Positions 35,269 through 47,634 of a DNA stretch of 64,000 nucleotides are shown here, one piece after another (position 1 is the stretch's first letter; each line of letters starts with the position of its first letter). Origin of the DNA: Gymnothorax reevesii (taxonomy: Eukaryota; Chordata; Actinopteri; Anguilliformes; Muraenidae); contig CM056587.1 of NCBI GenBank assembly GCA_029721435.1, forward strand, positions 19,414,667-19,478,666. The letters are read 5' to 3'. The notes under the pieces are model-generated. The model had not been told where the DNA came from and did not search any database. It worked only from the letters and a program-made list of their open reading frames with translations. A program made the position numbers and the translations under genes.

Positions 35269-35874
35269 CACTGTAAAAATAAGAAGTAATAGGGTAGATC
35301 CACTATGCAAAGGTTACATGCGTAAGGTAATGTAAGGCCTTTCATAAACTTAATGCAGAAATTTTGTGTTCTTGCAGAAGCTTGTTGCAAACCAATTGAT
35401 CAGCTTTTACAGTATGCCACTTAAGTCTGCGTAAGACAGCGTCGAATTGAAGGTCTTGCATAAACTTGCTGATGAAACTGGGCGTGCGAAAAGATTTCTG
35501 GCATGATGGAAAAAAGTCCTCCATGTGGAATGTGTAGGTTACCATATGTGCACATGACCACAGATCCACTTCCACATAAGTTTTCGGATCTTTATTGTCA
35601 CTTGCGAAGCGCCACGGATTCGACAAAACGTATGTGGGTTGAAGTAATTTTACGCAAACCAAACTCCTCTTGCGCAACTTTCCTGCATCTTGGATCTACC
35701 CTATGAGGCAACCAGCAACAAAGAATTGTGAGTTTGCTCAACTTCAAGTCCCAGTAGTGGTACAGATTAATTTTAGAAAAAACTTGAAATAAGAAGTTGA
35801 GTGAACTTAAAAATACTCTCCAGCTGCTTGCTTAACTTTTTGAAGTTTAGTCAGATTTTCATTTTTTTACAGGG
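35269..35874. mobile_element. Miniature element (outer of nested pair), actgtaaaaa ends
   Basis: Left end cactgtaaaaataagaagt and right end tttttttacaggg (inverted ccctgtaaaaaaa). The internal text near 35730-35840 (gttgagtgaactta, ctcaacttcaag) is typical of fish miniature elements with ctgtaaaaaa ends. It is interrupted near its left end by the element at 35290-35703. No coding capacity. Confidence 0.6.
35290..35703. mobile_element. Nested miniature element, tagggtagatcc ends
   Basis: Left tagggtagatccactatgc and inverted right tagggtagatccaagatgc match well, and the inner flanks both carry gcgtaa or gcgcaa motifs. TA borders both ends of the gggtagatcc core. The minus-strand frame at 35342-35677 (111 codons) lies entirely inside and has no transposase features. 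A TIR of the form gggtagatcc and a short duplication would fit a PIF/Harbinger-type miniature element, but this is inference. Confidence 0.65.
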
Positions 35875-38800
35875 AACCGCAGAGAAAAGTTCTTTAGAAA
35901 GAATTCACATGAATCCTGAGAGATGCAGTGGGACTCTTGGTACAAAGGTGGCGTCCCGTTATCAGGAAGAAATCCTCAAGAATTTTTTTTTTTCAAATTT
36001 CAATCAAACCATGGCTTGGAATCTATTATTTAGGTGTTAATTTGTCTAGAAATGACAAAATTTTCATTTATGTGTAATCTATTTGATGCTCTCTACACAT
36101 TCAAAGTTAGGCAGACCAGCCATTTTCACCAATTTTAGTAGATTTTTCAGCATTTAAGGCCAGAAAAAACATAACAGCGCATAATAAGGCCATTATTTGA
36201 ATATGCATATAGTTTGCTTCATTTAAGAGGAAAAAAATTTTGGCCCAAGGTTGTGCTCTTTGTTAAAAAAAGACTTTACTGAAAATGGCAAAGGCAGACC
36301 TGAAATGCTTCACATAACAATTTTGGCCAAAAAGAAAATAAGAACCCGACTCATTCATAAAATACATTATCCATAACAATCATATGGGCAATATATTACT
36401 GATTTTGAGCTGAGAACGTGAAATTATAGGTCTTTATTTCAAATTTTTGTTGCATCTTTGAATACATGTACTTATCATTGGCAGAGAATGTCATTCTTGA
36501 CATGAGCAATAAATGTCTGGAAATATCCAATAAGAATTGACATGATAATTATTAGACCAATCACATTGTGGAACATATTCCACCAATATGAAAAAGATTA
36601 ACTAACATATTCCAAACCAAACAGATTCAAGTTCCAGAATTCATAAATCAATCATCTCTGTGATAGTTTTGACCGATGAACACACGAGAGGTGGTATTTA
36701 TAGCTGAGATTTGGAGTGGGCTTTGTCAGTACAATGTTCCAACATGGTGAAGTACCACTGCTGTATGTTTTGCAAGAAGAGGACCACCACTGTAGAACAA
36801 AACAACCTATAATATGCTTAGATATCAAGTACAAAATATTACAGCGTCCAGCTGTACCCCAAACTTTAGTATTACTGTGTAATGGACGGAGTCGCCATCC
36901 TGGTAGGGGAAACTTCAAATGTCAAAATTTCGAAGAAATCTGCTTGCTAACGCTTATAAAATAGTTTCTGATATATTAGATGGTATATACTGTAGTAGTA
37001 TCCTGCAAAGAAATAATTTGGAAAATCAGGAGGGCTGATTTTGATGCTTTATGGGACGCCTCTTTTGCACCACTACCGTGCAAAAAAGGCACTTAACAAT
37101 TGTCGGACATAACCAATAGCAATAGAACAATTTCATGCACCAAGGGTATAGTAATATCAGCGTAAGATACCAACCCAGCAACAATTATTAGTCCTTTTTT
37201 TATATATATACATATAAAATATGTCCTATCAGACTTTCGCCTAGTTATATGCTGCTTGTGGCTTGAGAATAGTGCAAAAACATTGTGTGTCAAAATAAGT
37301 ATGAATGCTTTCTGAATAAAGTATTACACTGGACATTGTGTTCAGCCTTTCAGGGGATTGGAGAGGGACCTGTGTCATTGTGAGCTCACTTTATCCCACC
37401 TCTACCTGCACATTCACGAGTTCACTCACACAGCATGAACTGCTGAGACGCGCAGCACTTCCGCTCGTGCACTGAAACTTCACTTCTAATCACGCACAAC
37501 CTCACACGCTCCTGCCGATAGCGGAGCATGCTATTGCCGATAGCGCCGACACGTTAGTACTGAGGGTAATGGATGATTAATCAATGGTGCTTCACATTGG
37601 AGTGTGAAATATGCCTGCCTGCCTGCACTGGAGTCTACTTGTCTTGGCCAGATCCGGATGGGATAAAATAAATATACTGGGATGCAGAAGACAACCCAGC
37701 CACAAAGCCTCCCAGTTCCTATCTTCTGTGAAGACATTATGGTGTGGAATCAGATGGTGTTTCATTACTGTGGAAGCTTGCTGCTTTCAGATGGAGGATA
37801 CAGGACCTGTGTCCGTTCATAGTCAGGTATTGAAAGATGGCAACAAGAGGGGAAGATGTCCGGAGAGAAAAATCCATAAATGTGCAAATTACAATATATC
37901 TTCTGGAGCGCAGCTGTCACTGGGACATGGATGATGAAGGACCTCTCATTTCCTTTCAAACTTCACATGTCACACAGCACACACTCATCCATGCAGATAT
38001 GTGCTCACAAATAACAAACTAAAATGAATAATTTAGCAGCGGACAATTATACGTTATCAACATCGGTTATCCATAATCATATCCTCTTTTGGCGCGCCAA
38101 ATTCCTTTTACCTAATCTGTTTCTTGTCTATTATTCTTAATATATGCAAAAATATACTGCCATCACCTGTCCTGCTGTCAATGTTTTTGCTAAATTAAAT
38201 TAAAAGTGAAAAGTAAGACTGTCTGACTCAACAAATTGAGAAATCAGCTCTTTTAGCACATAATTTGGCCACTGAAATGCATCTGTACAGCAATATGTCT
38301 GGTTTGGAATGTAGAGGGGAAATTGTGAAAGGGCGAAACTTTCATTACGCAAGTCTTCCAGGACCTGCTCCGTATGACTGAAGCAGGCACTGACCCCAGA
38401 GCAGTGAAACAGAGCCTATTTCTGTCGCGTGAGCCTGTGGCCGGGGTAATTGCCGAGATGTTGCTCTCTGATAAAGGAGTGGGTCAACAGCTCAACCTGC
38501 GACCTGTGCAGTGCATGGGGATCCTCTATTGTCTAAACAGGATGCTGGGGTTTGGTGGTCAGCAGAGATAGGTCAGGCCTTGCTCAAGACTAGGCCAGGT
38601 CCTGACTGCCCACTCATGTTATCACAGCTCCCATTGCTGATGTCATCGAGTCTTCAGGCGGCACTGGGCTTATCACACTCGACGCCCAGCGTATTCCCAA
38701 CGCTGTCTGCACCTCCGCTGGGAGAGAGAGTGAAAGAGGGAGTTTGCCAATAAACTGCTCAGTAATGTTTTTTTTTCTCATGGACCTGTGGTTGCGTTAT

Positions 38801-40286
38801 GACCAGGGAGAATCGGAGGAGCATATTCTGTCATCCCCAAAAATTTTAGTGCATCACAGACGATAATATTTGCCTTGTTTTGATGACAATTCAGTTAACT
38901 CCTTATTCTTTTTGAGTCAGGGATATTGGTGAGGCACACTGCATTATGCTTGATTCCTCTTGAATAACCTGCTTACTTTTTTGTGTCACTCTTGACTGTT
39001 TGAGTGGATTTCACATTACAATATTAGCCATTGAGCTAGTGAACAAAACAGCAAAACAGCAAAACAAAGGTTTCCGTAAATTTGTACATGCTTAATATGC
39101 AACTGTATTTCAGTTCTATTAATAAATATGTTTGGTTTTGTTCCAATATTTCAGAGTGGAAAGTAAAATCACTTTTGTTCTGGGAAAAGTCTCTGATTCA
39201 GGTGAACCATGCAATGACTCGATGGAAACATGAGCCCGGCGATGACTCTGGGAATATGAATCTCTGCTGACTCAAGCACTGTGTTCCATCTCCAGCCATT
39301 TCCAGTCATAACTACAGATACTGGGGGAAAATGCAGGACAGAGAGGAATGACTCCATCTCAATTTAGGACTACACTGCTTCAGATTAGGCAATGACCCCT
39401 CCCCCCAAATCCTGGCGAGGGACACTAGAAGTATGGGAAATGGTAAAGTAATTGTGCAGGAACGCTCTGTTAGGTCTCCATTGGAAAAGCAGAAATGGCA
39501 TGGTGTGGTTGGAATAAGCATGCTGTTCCTTTGATTATCGACTGTGAGTTATGGAAATAATTCGCCACTTTCTTCTCTCTCATACCATGGGTTTTCCGAA
39601 AGTTTCTGCACTGAGTGGCTCTATGAAGTTGGTTAAGCCGGTTCTTTGCCTACAATCCATAATGACTTAAAACATTGTAAACATGAAACTTCTGACAGCT
39701 ATCAGTTTGTAATTTATGATATAATTTTCTTTCACACATCATGAGTATACTTCATTTTACATTGTTGGATGTTGATTTTATATCATCCCTGAACTATGCA
39801 AACTGTATGCAAACCTGTATGCAATTTCAAAAGAATTTATCGTTTTGAATCTTTGAAGGACATATTCACATATTACATCTCAAAAATATGGGTGCCTTTG
39901 GGAAAATTCAAATAAAATCAAGAAGAAGTGAATTAAAAAGTCAATTGGCCCTTAACTATATTCAAACAACTTCACTTTATTTGATGCTTTAACTTGTGAT
40001 TACAATTATTTACCTCTGGCTGCACGTGTGTCTGCACATGCATAAGCTCGTGTGTGACGTTATTGCAGTTTTACGATATATTAATACTACAGTGTGATTT
40101 GTTGACAGCTGTGCTAGATAAAAGATCCATGCAGTTTTTTTTTTTATATATTATGAGGCCCCAGCACTTTTGCACATTTGCTTTATCATTTGCGATCTAA
40201 GGTAGATTGTTTTTGACACTAGTGCCCAAATATACATGTGCTGCTACTACCTTTCTTTTTGCTGTTCCTATTATTTTAGTCAGTCT

Positions 40287-40288
<2 letters not shown>
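35875..40288. other. Long stretch without recognised gene
   Basis: About 4.4 kb with no confident repeat or exon. Noted points: a perfect palindrome tttggcgcgccaaa at 38088-38101; a direct repeat tgccgatagcg at about 37513 and 37535 in a CG-rich patch (37440-37560); and AT-rich tracts near 37195. A possible start followed by a cysteine-bearing frame at about 36743 (Met-Val-Lys-Tyr-His-Cys-Cys-Met-Phe-Cys) is soon stopped and unassigned. Confidence 0.35.
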
Positions 40289-40372
<84 letters not shown>

Positions 40373-40389
40373 GTGTGTGTGTGTGTGTG
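40289..40389. repeat. Long (GT)n microsatellite
   Basis: About 50 GT units with one CGT-type interruption near 40368. It is the longest pure dinucleotide run in the window. The frames over it are poly(Cys-Val) or poly(His-Thr) artefacts. Confidence 0.97.
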
Positions 40390-41682
40390 AATTAATGCAG
40401 TCAAAAGGGGCCTTGTTGCATTATTAATACACTGTCCATAAGGGACTGCTTCCTTGCTTGCTCTGGTCCTCTGCAGGTATGGATTACCTGAATAATTGAT
40501 TGATGAAATGATTGACTGACTGATTGATTGATAGAGTAGTAGATGCCAGGAGGATGAGACAGGGATGTAAGTGACAGGGGGTTGACGCAGTGTGTTTGTC
40601 GATATAGCCCGCACTGAAAGAGGCGGCAATGGCATTTTACCAAAGGTATGACAGAGATTCGTCCCCCTTTTTTGACCGCATTACAATTTGGACGGAGAAA
40701 CAGCTTAAAATTGGAGGCAGTTGTGGTTGTGTTCCTTTGCAGTTCTGTTATAATCCTACAGATGGCAGTGTAGACACAGGGCACAGTATTAAACCGCTCA
40801 TATCTCTGAAAGCTCTGCGTAAGATCGGTAGTTTATTTTTGCCGTTGGAGTGTATGGAGACGTGCGGATAATTTGACACTTCATAATGACTTTCCCAGCT
40901 GATGAAATCTCAGTCATGCCCCAAGCAAATATAGTCATTGACCGTCTCTCTCGGTTCGGAGTTAGCCACAAATGATATAAATTTTTCCGCAGAGAACTCA
41001 AAATACTGCTTACTATCATTAAACAGCTTCAAAAAAAAAATTGAAGCATTGTTCTTTTACTTGTCAGACGTTTTATCCAATGAATACATCATCTGTGATC
41101 CAGCCATAACTTAAGTGTATTGTTCTAAAGTATACTCTTGTTTTGTTCAGCAACTTGGCTTGCAACCAGGATCAGGGCAACTTAATAAATCATTTCCATA
41201 TTTAATGAACGATTTAAAAGCTGAAGCAAAGTGAATTATCGTTTTGCAAGAGAAAAATGTACAGCATTCATAAGTGCTTGTAGAGTAGCACAATGTTAAA
41301 AGGTTATAATTCAAGGTTATTCCAGTTTGTTAAAGGATGTTAAATCCTTTGAATTGAAGTACAGTTTTTCAATTTTGATGTCAAGTTATTTATTACATGC
41401 GAATATTGAGTAAACTGCGTAGGAATTGCATCACTCAAACTTATGTCACTGCTCAAATACGTGTGCACCTCCCGGTGCCAGTGTTGACTAGAATTACATC
41501 CCTTTGCTATGAAGAGCAGTGCTTCCACCTTGGTCTAAAATTCAGCTCTGAGCCAGGGTATGGAGTATTGCGTGTGCTTGTAGAGCGTTCGCTGGGGCAA
41601 AATCAGAGTGAATCTCAGGATGTCGATCTTTGTTTATTTGGATGAGTAAGTGCATTTGTATGGGCTTTCTTAAGTTGCCCTG
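40390..41682. other. Unique sequence without recognised gene
   Basis: A degenerate (ATTG)n/(ATTGACTG)n stretch at about 40494-40535. The opposed frames at 40401-40871 have no domain. A small hairpin gcttcaa..ttgaagc lies at about 41027-41047. Confidence 0.4.
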
Positions 41683-41829
41683 TGTGCGTGTGCATGCGTA
41701 TGCGTAAGTGTGTGTGTGTGTGCGCATGTGTGTGTGTGTGTGTGCGCATGTGTGTGTGTGTGTGTGCGCACATGTGCATGCGTGTGTATGTGGATGCATG
41801 TGCCTGTGTGTGTGTATGTATGTGTGTTG
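41683..41829. repeat. Imperfect GT microsatellite with GCGCATGTG spacers
   Basis: GT runs of 10-16 bases separated by repeated gcgcatgtg/gcgcacatgtg pieces, forming a small higher-order repeat. The overlapping frames on both strands are low-complexity. Confidence 0.9.
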
Positions 41830-43429
41830 TATTTGAGTTTCCCAGAAGTGAGGAACATGTTGCGCTCTTATGGCCGGTCTCTGGAGCATCGTGAAACGTG
41901 CATGAGTCGTGCTTTCCTCTCCACATAGCTGACCCATTTTGTGCTCCCTTGCATCTCAGAGAGATCTCAGACAGTGACTCACTGACGGAGAGACAGACAC
42001 ACGGACAGAGAGGGATACTGACACAGCCATCACCTCATATTCCCCTCTGGGATCCATGTCTACTTGTATGTTATGGTGCAGCTAAAACGAGGGTCGGCAG
42101 TAAAGTTTATTGTACTTATGTAAGTAAGTATGCTGCTGCTCAGGGTCTTTTTTTTTTAATGGGGTCACATGACTGTGATCTGTTATTATCTCACCCACAG
42201 CTCACACAGCCAGACTCCTCCAGAATTCTCATGTGTCTCACAGATTAAAGGGGTTGGTTTGTAACAACTTTGATGAGATGGTTTAGCTAACAATATCTGC
42301 TGAAGACCAGGGGATAACAAGTGTTTTCTTTGAATAACTGTTTTAAATGAATAATATTGGATGACAAAAATGTGTATCAATATTTATTTATTTACTTATT
42401 TATTTATTTATTTTGTTATTATTGAATTATGTCCCTTGTTGTAACAACATAATAGAATATATGGTTCTTGAGAACAGGGGACAAACATAAGTCATATGAA
42501 GTGAAAAAATAGAAATGCTGAGGTACATTTTTGATACACTAGCTGTCTTTGCTTGCACAACTTTGCAAAATCCATGCTCACATACCTGTATTTGTTATTT
42601 TGAAATGTGTTTGAGAAGCCACTGGGTGTGGTGCGTGGTTCCTGTGCTGAGATGTGGGAGTAACAGCAGAGCATGCGGAGGTGAAGAACCAAAGGTCGAC
42701 CACAATGAGCTGAAACTGAAACCAAACGGAGTTCCTTTTGAAAGCTAAATCAAATTTTCCTCAATAAAAACTGCCATCAAAAAATGAGGATAAAAATAAT
42801 ATATATGGACGTGAGTGGGTGACATTAAGAACACCACAAGTACAATAGTAAACAGAATTGTACCAATCGTGCTCTGGCCTTTAGCAGATAAATCTGCTGA
42901 TCAGGGCCTGTGGCGCAGTCTTACCTTTATACTCATATACTCTTTTTTTTAAAGTTGAATCTAAGTTGAATCTACAGTTTTATTGTGACCACTATTTTAC
43001 AGACACGCAGAGCCTTAACAAACATTTTGGCAGTTATTTGACAGCAGACTGGTATGTGTATGACCGAGGGCACTATTCTGTTAAAAAATTGTCTTTTTTT
43101 TACAGAATATATTCTATTTTTCAGTGAGTAACTTCAATAGTCAAGCTGACACTGCCTAGAATGCATATTGGTCACTTTCCATTTTAAAGTTTTCTCTCTT
43201 TTTTTGCAGCCAATGGGAAATGTCTCATCCATCGTAATTGTTGACAATTTGGATGCTAATCATTGATGGGTTGTGGACTTGATGCATCAGTGCTACTGTC
43301 TTTGAGCCACTGGCTGGGTCTGTGCTGACATGTCTGGAATGGGGTCAGTTCTAAAGGTGAGGATCTTACCTGGAGTTGCTGACCAGGATGTTACAAGCTT
43401 TTTCTAGACGAAGTGTCACTTCAGGAGTT
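41830..43429. other. Unique sequence with a (TTTA)n run
   Basis: A (TTTA)-type tetranucleotide run lies at 42381-42414. No gene recognised; the + frame at 41898-42248 (116 codons) has no visible domain. Confidence 0.4.
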
Positions 43430-43731
43430 GGGGGAGCAGGGTGGTCTAGAGGTAGCTTGTTGACTGGCAACTGAAGAGCTGCTGATTCTAACCCCCGGTG
43501 GTGTTCGGGTTTCTGACTTGATCTGGAGAGATGAGGTTGAGAAGACCTCTGCCATTTGACCCTTGAGCAAGGGCCTTCACACCAAAATTACTCAAGAGGT
43601 TCTGCCCCTGTTTCTCTCCATCCATTCTCAACTCGCAACTTTTCTATCCGGAATTACTCCCACGACATCCTTGAAAAAAAGAAATATGCTCTCAATGGAA
43701 TTTCCCTGGTTAAATAAAGGTGGAAAAAAAA
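43430..43731 (+). mobile_element. tRNA-type SINE with L2/CR1-like tail
   Basis: The head resembles a tRNA: an A-box-like gtggtctagaggtagc (about 43441-43456) and a weak B-box-like ctgattctaacccc (about 43483-43496). The middle carries gagcaagggccttcac. The tail (about 43673-43720) runs cttgaaaaaaagaaatatgc, tctcaatggaatttccc, then tggttaaataaagg. This tail type, shared with LINEs of the L2/CR1 group in fish, is what their reverse transcriptase recognises. The same tail is on the SINE at 45706. Target duplication not resolved. Confidence 0.75.
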
Positions 43732-45157
43732 GCAAATTCAGAAATGGCTGGGATGGTTGAAGGGAACACAAAAAATTGCATGTTTACCTGGCAATTCCAT
43801 TGTTTATTGTTTTTGATCCAATGCCGATATTCATCAGGTAAATAAAGAAATAATTTGAAATGAAAATAACAAAGGAGGAAGTGGAGGATCAGTTTCAGAC
43901 CAGCTGAAAGCGGGTGAGCAGATTTTAGTGAGGTTTTCAGTGAGAGTGAAACCACAGCTGGTGTTCTTGTCACAGTCCCTGTGTGATTACTGGGATGAAG
44001 AAGCTACTCCATGTGGTAAAAATGCTATTAATAAAAACCCGGATGTCCCACAAGACTGTTAAGTTGATACAGAGATCTGTTTTATGTGCTGCGTATGCAA
44101 CAGCAAATTTGATAATGCAGGCCTTTCGAGCTGATAATCTCAGATGTCCATGGGGAGTATGGAAACCCACAGTATGGACTTCATGTTAAACCACAAGCTC
44201 TCAGAAGTTCTAAAGGAGGACTTCTCAGGTGATAATGAGGATATTAGGAGCGACAAAGTCCACTTGAAGGTGTGATCTAACACATTCAAGCCACTGTTAG
44301 CTCTCCAAGCGAACTGTCTGCCACAATAAGGGTCCAACCTTACAGTCACCTGCTAAGATTTCTCTGACAAAGAGTTTTAACCATAGCTGGGCCATTATGA
44401 TGGAAAAGGCCTGAGTTTACATTGCTCTGGGACAACTATAGAACTATTCAAGCCTAAAAAAATATGCTTTGTGTTTTTCTAAAGCCTGTATTTTTGGATC
44501 CTTGGACTCTGAAATAGCATAGAGCTGGATCACACTGTTCATTTTACAGCTTTGATTGGATGAGGTCCGCGTGAAATTAGAAATAGAAAAAAGGGTGAAA
44601 ACCAGATACTCCAAATTTGATTTCATTGCATATTGATTGTTTTTCATAGTTTCAACAGGTTTCCAGTTGCAGAATAATTTTCGTTTTCATCATTTCCATT
44701 ACAACACTGTTTCTTATGCCTCAATATTTTAAGTCCAATAGTTCAGCTTTCATTTGCTCATTTTCATCAGTCGTTTTTTCTCTTTTTGTTTGGAGAGGAC
44801 TCCCGGTGTTTTTGGGAGCTGCATTTTCATGTTTCAGGCTGATGTAGGGCAGCTAACACAACACGTTTTCCTTCAGATAGCGCTATAGGCTGTTTCACAG
44901 GAACTTTAGGTGAGACACTACAGGCAAAAACATTGTTTTTTGAAGCAATGGTCAATTTCGAGATTTTATGCTATTTTACTTCCATAACATTTCTTCTCTT
45001 ACACTAGTATAAGTAAAAGATCCAAAAAAAAAAAAATTAATTAATAATTTTACACTATTCACCTCGCCTTAATAATTCCCTGGGATGCTTTCGTCTTTTT
45101 TTTTTCTTTTGATCCCATTTTCTTATAATAACGATCAAAAATCGGCTGAAGCGGGCA
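43732..45157. other. Unique sequence without recognised gene
   Basis: No gene recognised. The opposed frames at 43970-44349 are chance frames. Confidence 0.4.
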
Positions 45158-45375
45158 ATAACCCTCAGCCCCGAAGGTCACTGCTGCAAGGTCAAAGGTC
45201 AAACTGGGACGAAACCTAGAAAAGGCACACCTACCCCCCATGGGGAGTCCACATATGCAATATGAACTTCCTAACCCAAGTGGTTACAGGGAAATAGCCC
45301 ATACAAAGTTGGCAGCCGCCCACCCGCCGAAGGGACGACAATACCCCTCGCGCCCGTGTCGGGCTGAGGGGTTAT
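45158..45375. mobile_element. Possible miniature element with 15-bp inverted ends
   Basis: ataaccctcagcc (45158-45170) is mirrored by gggctgaggggttat (45361-45375). The interior is CG-richer than its surroundings (for example cgcccacccgccgaagggacgac). Just inside the left arm are three AGGTCA half-sites. Alternatively the inverted ends are the stem of a structured transcript. No target duplication is clear. Confidence 0.4.
45175..45201 (+). promoter_or_regulatory. Nuclear-receptor-type AGGTCA cluster with perfect DR1
   Basis: aggtcaaaggtca at 45189-45201 is an exact direct repeat of AGGTCA with one-base spacing, the consensus bound by HNF4, COUP-TF and RXR heterodimers. A third AGGTCA stands at 45175-45180 on the same strand. 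A match of this quality by chance in 64 kb is uncommon but possible. Binding is inference only. Confidence 0.4.
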
Positions 45376-45705
45376 AAAACTTGATTGTGATCATCATCCT
45401 GATTGTTTCCTCATTGTTTTTGCCCTCTATCCAGCCATCAGCATCATTTTCCATATGTCCCCCCTTATTGCGGTCTCGTCTTTCCTGCTGCCATATATGT
45501 CTCGCTCAAAATAAAACCTAGAAAAGAAAGAAAACCAGCTGCAAAGCATTTATTGTGAATTTTCTCTATTTTTTTGGGCCGCCCTCTCGGTATTGACCTT
45601 GGTCCGCCCATCTACTATGGCTTGCCCAGTCGCCCTGATCCAGACTGCTAATGGCCAGACCAGGCCTTCTACGACTAATCCTTCAGCCAAGTCCACCTTT
45701 ACATT

Positions 45706-46095
45706 GGTTTTTACCATACCACTACTCCATCTGCTCCAGTCGTGTGGCTAGAGCTATGCAGGTGTGAGTTTGGTTAGTACTTTGATGGGAGACCACTTGG
45801 GAAAATTAACTTGCTGCTGGAAGTGGGGCTGGTGGGATAGTAGGTTAAACCAAGGTTCTGACTTACTGAGCTCTTCAGAAATGCTATGACCCTCTTTAAC
45901 ACAAAAGTAGGGGGTTACCCAGTGTCATGGCTAAATTCCCAACTTGGCTCTTTCAACACGCCATCTAACCATCGCCGATTTGATTGACTGTGCAAATTTT
46001 CCTCTCGCTTTCCACCTCAACCCCCCATGGCTCCCTTGAAAAAGAGATTTTGATCTCAACAGGACCTCCCTGGTTAAATAAAGGATAAATAAAAA
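45706..46095 (+). mobile_element. 5S rRNA-derived SINE (SINE3-like)
   Basis: The head at about 45712-45800 matches 5S ribosomal RNA order: ccataccac, then gagctatgcagg (5S: aagctaagcaggg), then tggttagtactttgatgg (5S: tggttagtacttggatgg), then gagaccacttgggaa (5S: gagaccgcctgggaa). These are the internal polymerase III control regions. The 3' end (about 46030-46090: cttgaaaaagagattttgat, ctcaacagg, cctccctggttaaataaagg) is the same tail as the tRNA-headed SINE at 43430. It is not a functional 5S gene: the 5' third is diverged and a foreign body follows. cattg occurs on both sides but is too short to be sure of a duplication. Confidence 0.85.
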
Positions 46096-47320
46096 TAGTG
46101 CTCATTGTGGCAATCTTTCATTGAAACTCCTTTGAGGAGTTTTCTGTGATCTGCGCCTGGTTCTTTCTCTGAAGTTCATGACAGATGCAGTCCACCCTGA
46201 GGTTGTCACACAGCATTCAAAGCAGCCCAAAACTCCTCTGTGCTTCTCCCGAGCGGCAGAGCAATCACCTGCCAATTTTCAGGCAGAGTTGAGCATTTTC
46301 AAGGTCTTATGAAAAAAAAAAACCCAAATATTTTCTCCACTGATAACTTAACACAAGACGGTCAGAGACTCAATCGCAGGTCCCTGCTATCCAATTCAAA
46401 GTTAATCTGTTTGTGAGCCGGCCCAGGACAGATAAACCTGTAATTACATTGGTGCAGTGGGTAACTCTGCACTTTAACATTAGCGCAGTGGATGTCACTC
46501 TGACTGGGCCTTTCTGTGAGTATTCTCAGTATTCTCTCCCTGTACTCACTCAGGTTTCCTCCAGGAGTTCGGGCTGTTTTCCTCAGTCCTAACACATGCA
46601 CAACAGGCCAAAGACACATAGGTGTAATTCTGTGAGCGAATCTTGCGTGTGCACAGCGATGGATCAGAGAAGGGCCCAGGGTACTTTCCTGCTTTTCACC
46701 CACTGGATCATCATGATGATCATAGACCCACACCAGAAAATAAAGAGCATGGATGACAGATGGATGGACGAAGAGTGCAGTGCACAAGCAACATGTCAAA
46801 ACAGACGATCAAAACCACAATATTTCTGACCAAACTGATCCCAGAAAAAATTTTCACAAAAAAAAAAAAAAAAATCACAGAGGGGAGAAGAATGTTCAAA
46901 TTTTGCTCTGCTCAGCTCTTCCTGGTCACTCAGTTTTTATTTAACTCATTCATTTGTCTGTCCTGCCTGTAAATCATTAGTTCTGAAGCATAAAGATGTT
47001 TTACAGTATAGATTCCTATGGAAATACTGTATCAGAACATATTGTTTTGCTATAACTATAACTGGTAAGAATATAATGTTGAAAAATTTTCTGTCGGAGG
47101 AATTCCCCCATATTTATTTCTCATTTTGTAGATGCATCTTTATTCAAATACATCTTATGAACCTATGACTTTATGAATTTTATGAAGCTGACATCTGGCT
47201 ATTCTTGTGTGAATAAATATGTTCACTAAATTGAGAAACTGACCATGTTTTCTTCGAATTGTTCATAAAGGTAGATCTCGTCTGGCTATTAAGCCTTTTG
47301 CATGGCCTCCTTGTCTGAGG
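46096..47320. other. Unique sequence without recognised gene
   Basis: A-runs at about 46311-46322 and 46859-46874. The minus-strand frame at 46362-46799 (145 codons) is one of the longest non-repeat frames in the window, but it has no recognisable domain, and opposed frames overlap it. Confidence 0.4.
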
Positions 47321-47600
47321 TTGTACATGTGTGCCCATCCGCGCCTGTTCAAATGTCTGCATGCGTGTGCATGTTTTTGCGCATGTGTTAATATGTCTGC
47401 GCATGCATGTGCCCACACGCCTGTGGTAGTATGTCCGCGTGTGTGTGCCAATCTGCATCTGTGTGTGTCTGTGTGGGTGTGTAATTGTGCGTGTGTGTTT
47501 GTATGTCTGTGAGTGTGTGTGTGTTTGAATGTCTCTTTGTATGTGTGCGCGTGTTTACGCGCGTGTGTTTGTATGTCTGCGCGTGTGTGTTTGCGCGAAC
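47321..47600. repeat. Cryptic GT-rich low-complexity region
   Basis: GT-dominated sequence with many gcgtgtg, tgtgcatg and tatgtctg pieces. It generates histidine/threonine-rich frames on the minus strand that are not genes. Confidence 0.8.
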
Positions 47601-47634
47601 AATGCTTTAGATGCACCTGTTTGCTCTCTATGGG

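Noticed and set aside
36743..36800. Possible zinc-finger (THAP- or BED-like) start of a transposase
   Set aside because: Only one short Cys-containing stretch before stops; no terminal repeats or further domain found.
41683..41829. CRISPR-like spaced repeats (gcgcatgtg between GT runs)
   Set aside because: This is an imperfect GT microsatellite; eukaryotic context, and the spacers are low-complexity.
45706..45830. A functional 5S rRNA gene
   Set aside because: Only the internal control region matches; the 5' third is diverged, and a SINE body and tail follow.
46362..46799. 145-codon minus-strand frame
   Set aside because: No recognisable domain and overlapping opposed frames; within the chance range for 64 kb.
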